7,129 bases of DNA from Chroococcidiopsidaceae cyanobacterium CP_BM_RX_35 (GTDB lineage: Bacteria > Cyanobacteriota > Cyanobacteriia > Cyanobacteriales > Chroococcidiopsidaceae): positions 1 to 7,129 of the forward strand of contig JAFAVL010000505.1 in the NCBI GenBank assembly GCA_019242465.1. The letters are read 5' to 3'. Of the stretch, positions 1 through 4,532 are shown piece by piece. Position numbers and translations under genes: made by a program. The notes beneath the pieces were generated by a model. That model did no database searches, was not told where the DNA came from, and was given only the letters and a program-made list of their open reading frames with translations. Positions within the stretch are counted from its first letter, which is position 1. Each line of letters starts with the position of its first letter.

Positions 1-100
1 AGACACCAGACTCATCATTGCTCAGTATCTTAGACTACTTGTAAAAGTAGGAGCTGGACAGCTACCTAATTATGGTGCTGCCCAACGCCTTGGTTCATAA
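1..100 (+). CDS. 3' end of an unidentified protein gene (partial)
   Basis: Frame 2 is open from the left edge of the window to a TAA at 98-100, giving about 32 codons; the other two + frames stop within about 60 bases. The encoded tail begins DTRLIIAQYL and ends AAQRLGS. It mixes hydrophobic and basic residues in a protein-like way, but 32 open codons can occur by chance. A stem-loop begins 12 bases after the stop, as expected downstream of a real gene. I do not recognise the family and cannot assign a function. Most of the gene lies outside the window. Confidence 0.45.
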   Translation, partial: DTRLIIAQYLRLLVKVGAGQLPNYGAAQRLGS

Positions 101-111
101 TTAATCATAAA

Positions 112-138
112 GGCACAAAGGAATAAGTTCTTTGTGCC
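112..138 (+). terminator. stem-loop after the partial gene, possible terminator
   Basis: GGCACAAAG (112-120) and CTTTGTGCC (130-138) are perfect 9-bp inverted arms around a 9-base loop. The hairpin starts 12 bases after the stop codon of the partial gene at the left edge, so a 3'-end or transcript-stability role is likely. No U-tract follows it on the + strand, so it is not a classical intrinsic terminator. Confidence 0.5.
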
Positions 139-147
139 ACCCTTCGA

Positions 148-178
148 TTGATATCGTCTTATATTGACTTATATTGAC
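148..178 (+). promoter_or_regulatory. candidate promoter with a 10-bp tandem repeat
   Basis: TTATATTGAC occurs twice in direct tandem (159-168 and 169-178). TTGATA at 148-153 and TATATT at 170-175 are separated by 16 bases and resemble -35 and -10 hexamers. They lie 22-49 bases upstream of the ATG at 197. The repeat is plain in the sequence; the promoter reading is inference from spacing and composition. Confidence 0.3.
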
Positions 179-196
179 TAATTAACCGGATATGAG

Positions 197-304
197 ATGA
201 ACAACGACTTTGTGATTTTTCTAGCAAGTGTTGGTTTACTCTTCCTCTATCTCGTCTTCTCGGCGATGACTGAGATGGGCACCAAGTTCCCTTGGAAAAA
301 ATAG
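197..304 (+). CDS. small single-span membrane protein, unidentified
   Basis: A 35-codon ORF runs from ATG at 197 to TAG at 302-304. The product starts MNNDFVIFL. Residues 5-23 are almost wholly hydrophobic, with several Leu and Phe and one Tyr, and suit one transmembrane helix. The tail is short and polar or basic, ending in FPWKK. This size and layout recall the very small membrane subunits of cyanobacterial photosynthetic and respiratory complexes, but I cannot match it to any Psb, Psa, Pet or Ndh subunit I know. GGA at 188-190 lies six bases before the ATG and is a weak ribosome-binding candidate. A promoter-like stretch with a tandem repeat lies just upstream and a small GC hairpin (336-350) downstream. 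The antisense frame also has an open run, but its product lacks recognisable structure, so this strand is preferred. Confidence 0.45.
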   Translation: MNNDFVIFLASVGLLFLYLVFSAMTEMGTKFPWKK

Positions 305-335
305 ACTCAGTTAGCACTTTCAACAAGAAGCTCTC

Positions 336-350
336 GGCGCAAGGAGCGCC
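336..350 (+). terminator. short GC hairpin downstream of the 35-codon ORF
   Basis: GGCGC (336-340) and GCGCC (346-350) form a perfect 5-bp stem with a 5-base loop, 31 bases after the TAG of the small ORF. No T-run follows. It may be a 3'-end structure, but a stem this short can arise by chance. The rest of the 305-467 gap shows no other feature I can support. Confidence 0.2.
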
Positions 351-467
351 AATTCCTACGAAATCTGGGCTCACAGAATCTTCATCTCGACTTAGTCAGT
401 TTTTAGTTATCTCGCTAAAGTGCAAGGGCACTCTAAAGCTAGAGAAATTTAGACAAGAGTGAGTGCG

Positions 468-683
468 ATGCTTAATAACCCTTTTGTTCGGGCTATAGGT
501 CTTGTGGCTTTATGTTATATTGCTTTGCAGGCGCTAGGATGGAGACTGAATTCTTTGTCAATACTAGCTGCCAGCTTTAGTTATTGGGTCAGATTTACAC
601 TTATCCCTCATGGTTGGCAGATTGCACTGGCGATTGGCGTCGTTTACCTGCTGCTAACCGCCGTGAAAACTAGCCGTGATTAA
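468..683 (+). CDS. hypothetical two-span membrane protein
   Basis: This encodes 71 residues from ATG at 468, starting MLNNPFVRAIG and ending TAVKTSRD. An in-frame GTG at 459 would add three residues. The ATG is preferred because AAGAG and GAG tracts at 455-463 lie at usable ribosome-binding distance. Two hydrophobic stretches, about residues 5-25 and 50-66, look like transmembrane helices. They are joined by an amphipathic segment rich in Ser, Trp and Phe. The C-terminus is short and charged. No known domain or catalytic motif is visible and I do not recognise the family. It converges on the broken nitroreductase gene, whose stop is 36 bp away. The protein is probably a cytoplasmic or thylakoid membrane component, and its function is unknown. 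Confidence 0.65.
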   Translation: MLNNPFVRAIGLVALCYIALQALGWRLNSLSILAASFSYWVRFTLIPHGWQIALAIGVVYLLLTAVKTSRD

Positions 684-685
684 CC

Positions 686-702
686 CGATTGATAGGCAAT
701 CG
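686..702. terminator. small inverted repeat between convergent genes
   Basis: CGATTG (686-691) and CAATCG (697-702) form a 6-bp stem with a 5-base loop in the 36-bp gap between the convergent stops at 683 and 722. The position suits a bidirectional terminator. The stem is short, and a T-run (717-720) comes only 14 bases later on the + strand. Confidence 0.25.
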
Positions 703-719
703 CTACTACGCAGGTATTT

Positions 720-1397
720 TCACCGCAACTCGAAGCCGAGGTGAAGCAGTGCTTCTCGCAGGTGATCACGTCCAGACAAAGACTTAGGACTCACAATCCG
801 CTTGGCAGAATGTTCTGACCAGTCTCCAGAGACATTCATCTGCTGCTCGGCATAGAATGTTTTCATGACTTCGTTGTAGTCGGCGATCGCCTCATCCTGA
901 GCTAACAGGTTATATGTTTCGCGGTGCAGCACAGCTGGTTGTGGCAAACGTGGCTTGACAGCAGCAACATTAGCCGGATTGGGATAGCCAACACACATGC
1001 CAAATACAGCAAAGACACGAGGTGGTAGACTAAGTAGCGCCGCCACCTCCTCTGGGTGGTTACGCATTGCCCCAGTGTACACTGTTCCCAGACCTAGAGA
1101 TTCAGCAGCAGTTGCCGCATTCTGGGCTGCCAATGCTGCATCGACTGTTGCCATGACAAACATTTCTAGATAATCTAAACCGTCGTGAGATAGTCCCCGA
1201 CTTGCAGCAACATGAGTCAGCCGCGCTAAATCTGCCAACCAAACCAGGAATAACGGACATTGCCGAATATGAGCTTGATTACCAGCTAGGTGAGATAATT
1301 TCTCTTTGCGCTCTGCCTCTACGACTGCCACCACACTCCATGTCTGGAGATTAGAGGAAGTAGCAGCAGATTGAGCAGCAGCAACCATCAGTTCTAA
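720..1397 (-). pseudogene. 3' fragment of IS-interrupted NADPH-dependent flavin nitroreductase (NfsA/FRP-like)
   Basis: This part encodes the last 225 or so residues of a nitroreductase-family flavoprotein; an internal ATG at 1388 would give 222 residues. Family members are cytoplasmic, bind FMN and use NADPH to reduce nitroaromatics, quinones or flavins. Visible hallmarks are the FMN-contacting TSSNLQTWSVV segment, the AGNQAHIRQCPLFLVWLADLARL region, the central AATAAESLGLGTVYTGAMRNHP helix-loop, FAVFGMCVGYP, and the C-terminal FYAEQQ...SGRDHLREALLHLGF typical of the NfsA/FRP branch. The N-terminal HRSIR motif that contacts FMN is missing here and lies beyond the insertion sequence, at 2913-3086. 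Joining the pieces restores an unbroken 273-residue protein through GTLEL/MVAAA with no frame change, so the gene was intact before insertion. Translation could restart at 1388, but without the FMN-binding N-terminus activity is unlikely. A HIP1 site lies at 882-891. Confidence 0.9.
1392..1397. repeat. direct flank of the insertion sequence (left copy)
   Basis: TTCTAA immediately abuts the left inverted repeat and recurs at 2925-2930 directly outside the right inverted repeat. This is what a target-site duplication looks like. The inner four bases CTAA also fit a YTAR-type 4-bp target known for IS701-like elements, so the true duplication may be 4 or 6 bp. Confidence 0.7.
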
Positions 1398-1413
1398 CTG
1401 GAGTTTTGACTAA
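1398..1413 (+). repeat. left terminal inverted repeat of the IS
   Basis: CTGGAGTTTTGACTAA matches the complement of 2909-2924 over all 16 bases. Two further outer bases (AA on the outside) also match, so the inverted symmetry can be read as 18 bp (1396-1413 with 2909-2926), which blurs the exact element boundary. Confidence 0.9.
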
Positions 1414-1475
1414 GCGGCACAGAAATCAAAGATTATGGACATGACAAATTGACTCAACAGCTCGAACAGGCTGAG

Positions 1476-1494
1476 AGCAGAGTGCATGTCTGCT
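1476..1494 (-). terminator. hairpin after the transposase stop
   Basis: AGCAGA (1476-1481) and TCTGCT (1489-1494) make a perfect 6-bp stem with a 7-base loop. It starts 11 bases after the transposase stop codon on the minus strand. It has no T-run, so termination is only a possibility. Confidence 0.25.
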
Positions 1495-1505
1495 AACTTC
1501 AGGCT

Positions 1506-2858
1506 TTATGCAGGCTTTTGAGTTTGTTTTTCCACTGATTTTTTCGGTTTAGGCGTAGTCTTTTTAACTATCGGATAGCGAGTTCTCTTTGGGCGAGGCT
1601 GACCCAATGGCCATCCCGGAGACTTTCCTCTGGGTTTGGGAGCACTTGCCGGAGTGCCAATCGCAGCTAAAAGTGTGGGAAATCCCTGCGCTACTCGTCC
1701 TGGGGTAAGATTTGTCTGTAACTTCTGCCAGGGGAGAGGATTGTCAATGATGCTTGCCCTTGCCAACCACAACTGCCAACTTAGCAATGGCATGAGTTCA
1801 CTCCAACGCTCAGACATCTGGGTTGTACTGAACTGGGGGATAGTCGTATGTAATCTTTGTTTGGCGAAGCGATTCCAATGATCAACGGCAAACCGACGCA
1901 AGTAGGAGCGCCAGACCTGTTCCAACGAAGGCATCTCCTCACCCAACCAAACCAACCACATCGGCTTGGGGGAGCGCCTATGAGGTGGCTTGCCCGTCAC
2001 GGTGATCCGCAGCAGTTGCACTCGATGCACCGCAGCGGCGCGGAAGTGTAATCCAGTCCAATGTTGAATCTGAACCGTCCCCCACTTCGGGTCTTCTAGC
2101 TCTAATATGGCAGTGGGTGTTCCCCAAGTGCTGGCAGCAGCTAGTTTAAATTTAGCTCCATGCAGTTTCGGCCTTCCCTTGCCCGCGTAAGGCGGTGGTG
2201 CTCCCCATAAACACAGATTCGAGCGCAGCCGTAACAGTAGATCAACTTTCAGGTCGGCGGTTTGCTTGACGAACGCAGCATTGCCATATTCACTGTCGAA
2301 CACGGCAATCGGTCGCACTGATAACTGCTGGCAGACTTGCTTGAGTTGGAATGTCGCTCGTGAGAGGGGTGTCTCGAAGCTGGTGATGCGCTCATGCTTT
2401 AACGGCAATGCCCAACTACCTTGTGCTTCCGGTATCCAAGCTATGGTGCTAAACCCTTGCCCCACCGTAATCGGCTTGTTGCCAGCGATTGGTGTGGCTT
2501 GATGTTCGATTGTCCGGTCTTTCAGGGTAAAAGCTTCCGGTCGCGACCAACCCGTATGGTCTCCTGCCAATAATGGTCGCGTCTGAGTTGGCATCTGTTC
2601 GATATATAGTTTTATCAGTTTCCCTTTAGGTGGTCGGCTGTGACGCAACCCGGCATAGAGGCTTGACCACGCTCGCCGGAACACGGGTGAGAGTGACAGT
2701 TCCATAAATGAGTTGACACGTGGGCTGGTCAACACTGCATCCATCAAGTCAAAGATGGCATCTTTTCCTTTGCCGAGCAATGTATAAGCGGATTGACGGA
2801 ATCGTTTGAGCCTGTCCAAAATCATCTTGGGAGATTTGAGAATATATGGTTTTCTCAT
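1506..2858 (-). CDS. DDE-type transposase, IS701-like / DDE_5-like
   Basis: This 450-residue protein catalyses cut-and-paste movement of the surrounding insertion sequence. The frame is open upstream to 2891. The ATG at 2858 is chosen because AGGAG (minus strand, 2864-2868) lies five bases before it; the adjacent ATG at 2861 is the alternative. RNase-H-like catalytic-core motifs are visible: LLAGDHTGW (D100), IAVFDSEYGN (D188), and YLRRFAVDHWNRFAKQRLHTT, in which D326 sits where related transposases usually have the catalytic Glu, followed by the conserved R330 and K333. The N-terminal 60 residues are helical and basic, fitting DNA binding. The C-terminus (about 405-450) is a Lys/Pro-rich tail that is probably disordered and DNA-contacting. 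The gene fills most of the element, is intact, and has a much stronger ribosome-binding site than the host genes nearby. The transposase call is firm; the exact IS family is less so. Confidence 0.88.
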   Translation of the reverse strand: MRKPYILKSPKMILDRLKRFRQSAYTLLGKGKDAIFDLMDAVLTSPRVNSFMELSLSPVFRRAWSSLYAGLRHSRPPKGKLIKLYIEQMPTQTRPLLAGDHTGWSRPEAFTLKDRTIEHQATPIAGNKPITVGQGFSTIAWIPEAQGSWALPLKHERITSFETPLSRATFQLKQVCQQLSVRPIAVFDSEYGNAAFVKQTADLKVDLLLRLRSNLCLWGAPPPYAGKGRPKLHGAKFKLAAASTWGTPTAILELEDPKWGTVQIQHWTGLHFRAAAVHRVQLLRITVTGKPPHRRSPKPMWLVWLGEEMPSLEQVWRSYLRRFAVDHWNRFAKQRLHTTIPQFSTTQMSERWSELMPLLSWQLWLARASIIDNPLPWQKLQTNLTPGRVAQGFPTLLAAIGTPASAPKPRGKSPGWPLGQPRPKRTRYPIVKKTTPKPKKSVEKQTQKPA

Positions 2859-2880
2859 CATCTCTCCTTTGGCAGCTGAG

Positions 2881-2896
2881 GCAGCCCTCACGCTGC
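2881..2896. promoter_or_regulatory. leader hairpin between IS end and transposase start
   Basis: GCAGC (2881-2885) and GCTGC (2892-2896) pair around a 6-base loop, between the right inverted repeat and the transposase ribosome-binding site. On the + strand it is followed by TTTT (2897-2900), so it could stop antisense transcripts leaving the element. In the transposase mRNA it would sit just 5' of the ribosome-binding site. Either role is inference from position alone. Confidence 0.25.
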
Positions 2897-2908
2897 TTTT
2901 CCTGATTT

Positions 2909-2924
2909 TTAGTCAAAACTCCAG
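2909..2924 (-). repeat. right terminal inverted repeat of the IS
   Basis: Read on the minus strand this is CTGGAGTTTTGACTAA, identical to 1398-1413. It lies upstream of the transposase start. It also supplies the last in-frame codons and the TGA stop (2913-2915) of the nitroreductase 5' fragment. Confidence 0.9.
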
Positions 2925-3086
2925 TTCTAAATCCAGTTCTAAAGTTCCTGATGGTAATGGCTTAGGTAGATAAGCGCGAATTGAGCGATGAGACAGTAGT
3001 GTACTCAGGCAGTCATTCCATTTAATGTCTAAATCTAAAGCGCTCGTACCATAGCGCTGATGCAGTAGCTCAGTTGGGTTAGTCAT
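2913..3086 (-). pseudogene. 5' fragment of IS-interrupted NADPH-dependent flavin nitroreductase (NfsA/FRP-like)
   Basis: From ATG at 3086 this frame encodes 57 residues beginning MTNPTELLHQRYG. It runs through the nitroreductase N-terminal motif HRSIRAYLPKPLP (residues 33-45), whose Arg residues bind the FMN phosphate in this family, and ends at a TGA contributed by the insertion sequence. About 51 residues are original sequence (to GTLEL); the last six come from a 12-bp duplication and the IS end. Spacing from RSIR to the SSNLQ motif in the joined protein equals that of E. coli NfsA as I recall it, which supports the join without the extra four codons. The start lies 83 bp from the divergent glcE ATG, so both promoters probably share that gap. 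Confidence 0.85.
2920..2943. repeat. 12-bp tandem duplication at the IS/nitroreductase junction
   Basis: TCCAGTTCTAAA occurs twice in perfect tandem (2920-2931 and 2932-2943). The first copy overlaps the last five bases of the insertion sequence and carries the TTCTAA flank. The second leads into the uninterrupted nitroreductase reading frame. The left side of the element has only one TTCTAA. The extra 12 bp is therefore additional to a simple target-site duplication. Confidence 0.85.
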
Positions 3087-3169
3087 CGTTATCTTTATTC
3101 ATTTCTTGCGTGCAGTATGATTCCGCCACGACATTGACTGATACTCTAGATCTATACTCTGCTTGCGTT
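3087..3169. promoter_or_regulatory. divergent intergenic region between nitroreductase and glcE
   Basis: If glcE starts at ATG 3170, this 83-bp gap separates two divergent start codons and must hold the glcE promoter and the original nitroreductase promoter, unless these lie inside the genes. It is open in the glcE frame from GTG 3110. I see no clear -35/-10 pair, operator palindrome or Shine-Dalgarno sequence on either strand. Confidence 0.35.
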
Positions 3170-4456
3170 ATGAACGAGATTGTCCCTCAATTTGAATCCA
3201 TTGTCGGCTCGACAGGAATCTATGCCTGGGAAAATATCGACATTTCACAGCAGAAACAGATATCTCAGGCTATTGCTCCTGGAACCCATCCTCAATGTAT
3301 CGTCTATCCCAACACTCAAGCTGAACTTGCAGAAGTTATTGCTTGTGCCCAATACCATAAGGTTCGCGTTTTGCCTTGCGGCAGTGGCAGCAAAATTAGT
3401 TGGGGTGGACTGGTAGAAGATGTCTCAGTAGTTGTGAGTACAGAACGGCTGAACCAGTTGATTCAACACGCAGTGGGCGATTTAACTGTAACGGTAGAAG
3501 CTGGGACTAAGTTTGCAGATCTTCAGGCTACCCTCGCTAAAGAAAGACAATTTCTTGCCCTCGATCCGACTGCTCCAGAATCAGCAACTCTAGGTGGTAT
3601 CGTTGCTACATCTGACACTGGTTCCTGGCGGCAGCGTTATGGAGGTGTGCGCGACCAATTGCTTGGCATTAGCTTTATTCGAGCAGATGGACAAATTGCC
3701 AAAGCCGGAGGACGGGTAGTAAAGAATGTCGCAGGATACGACTTAATGAAGTTGCTAACTGGGTCATATGGAACGTTAGGAATCGTCACTCAGGTTACAT
3801 TTCGGGTTTATCCGCTGCCTGAGACTTCAGCCACAGTCGTGTTAACAGGCACAACAGAGGCGATCGCCCAAGCTGCCACAACCCTAAGAGCTTCTGCTTT
3901 GACCCCCACAGCAGCCGATTTGCTGTCGAATCAACTAGTAGCTCATCTGGGTATTGGTCAGGGGTTAGGATTAGTGACTCGCTTCCAGAGTATCAAAGAG
4001 AGTGTCGTTGAGCAGTCAGCTCAGATTTTAGCAATCGGGCAACATCTGGGTTTACAGGGTACTTTCTACTCAGATGGGAACGAGGTTAACCTATGGCAGA
4101 AATTACGAGAACAAATAGGGGCAGCCACCACAGAGCTAGCAATCACCTGCAAAATTGGGGTGATGCCCTTACAAGCTGTGGCAACCCTGGCTCAGATGGA
4201 GGTAGGTTTGATTCATGCTGGTAGCGGGTTGGGGTGGTTGCGGTTGGCCAATGCCCAAATGCGAGATGTTGTGGAGATGCGATCACTCTGTCAGTCACAT
4301 AGCGGGTTTCTCACCGTCCTAGAAGCACCAATGACACTCAAGCAACAGATGGATACCTGGGGCTACACTGGCAACGCTTTAAACGTCATGCGTCGCATTA
4401 AACAGCAATTTGACCCGAAAAATATTTTGAGCCCAGCTCGGTTTGTCGGTGGGTAA
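3170..4456 (+). CDS. glcE: glycolate dehydrogenase subunit GlcE (FAD-binding)
   Basis: This 428-residue protein is the GlcE-type FAD-domain subunit of glycolate dehydrogenase. The enzyme oxidises glycolate to glyoxylate with GlcD and GlcF and passes electrons towards the membrane quinone pool. In cyanobacteria it serves photorespiratory salvage of 2-phosphoglycolate. A vanillyl-alcohol-oxidase-type FAD fold (FAD_binding_4) is visible: VYPNTQAELAEVIACA (45-60), the flavin-binding loop LPCGSGSKISWGG (68-80), DLTVTVEAG (104-112), LGGIVATSDTGSWRQRYGGVRD (141-162) and the signature GGRVVKNVAGYDLMKLLTGS (180-199), which matches the VMKNVAGYDLSRL region of E. coli GlcE as I recall it. The C-terminus, ending FDPKNILSPARF, is the usual end of this family. 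An in-frame GTG at 3110 would add 20 residues. ATG 3170 is preferred because the extra residues look unlike the family's N-terminus and would leave only 23 bp to the divergent gene. glcF follows 76 bp downstream. Confidence 0.9.
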   Translation: MNEIVPQFESIVGSTGIYAWENIDISQQKQISQAIAPGTHPQCIVYPNTQAELAEVIACAQYHKVRVLPCGSGSKISWGGLVEDVSVVVSTERLNQLIQHAVGDLTVTVEAGTKFADLQATLAKERQFLALDPTAPESATLGGIVATSDTGSWRQRYGGVRDQLLGISFIRADGQIAKAGGRVVKNVAGYDLMKLLTGSYGTLGIVTQVTFRVYPLPETSATVVLTGTTEAIAQAATTLRASALTPTAADLLSNQLVAHLGIGQGLGLVTRFQSIKESVVEQSAQILAIGQHLGLQGTFYSDGNEVNLWQKLREQIGAATTELAITCKIGVMPLQAVATLAQMEVGLIHAGSGLGWLRLANAQMRDVVEMRSLCQSHSGFLTVLEAPMTLKQQMDTWGYTGNALNVMRRIKQQFDPKNILSPARFVGG

Positions 4457-4532
4457 TTGTCTATTGTACTTCCATCAGAAAGATGTAATTGGCAGAATTA
4501 GAGAAGCACCCTTTAGTTGGTGAATTTAGTTA
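4457..4532 (+). other. glcE-glcF spacer
   Basis: The 76-bp gap between glcE stop and glcF start has no strong hairpin with a T-run and no obvious Shine-Dalgarno sequence. The absence of a terminator and the shared pathway favour co-transcription of glcE and glcF. An internal promoter cannot be excluded. Confidence 0.4.

Larger units (their letters stand above)
1398..2924 (-). mobile_element. complete insertion sequence, IS701/IS4-superfamily-like, 1527 bp
   Basis: The element is bounded by perfect 16-bp terminal inverted repeats, CTGGAGTTTTGACTAA at 1398-1413 and its complement at 2909-2924. TTCTAA flanks it on both sides. It carries a single full-length transposase gene on the minus strand, with about 108 bp between the stop and the left end and about 66 bp of leader at the right end. 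The insertion lies within codon 50-51 of a nitroreductase gene and in the same direction as that gene. No frameshift or stop is seen in the transposase, so the copy may be active, subject to the catalytic residue noted in its entry. No HIP1 octamer occurs inside it, unlike the host genes around it. Family assignment rests on transposase motifs recalled, not on a database comparison. Confidence 0.9.

Noticed and set aside
159..374. 71-codon minus-strand frame antisense to the 35-residue ORF
   Set aside because: The product is rich in Ser, Arg and Cys with no recognisable domain or hydrophobic pattern. It overlaps a better candidate on the + strand.
1410..1487. 25-codon minus-strand ORF between the transposase stop and the left IS end
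   Set aside because: It is short, lacks a ribosome-binding site, overlaps a hairpin and ends in the terminal repeat. It is explained by chance.
1636..2502. Three + strand open frames of 64-81 codons inside the insertion sequence
   Set aside because: All lie antisense to the intact transposase, and their products show no domain. They are shadow frames.
3180..3416. 78-codon + strand frame inside glcE
   Set aside because: It overlaps the well-supported glcE frame, and its product has no family signature.
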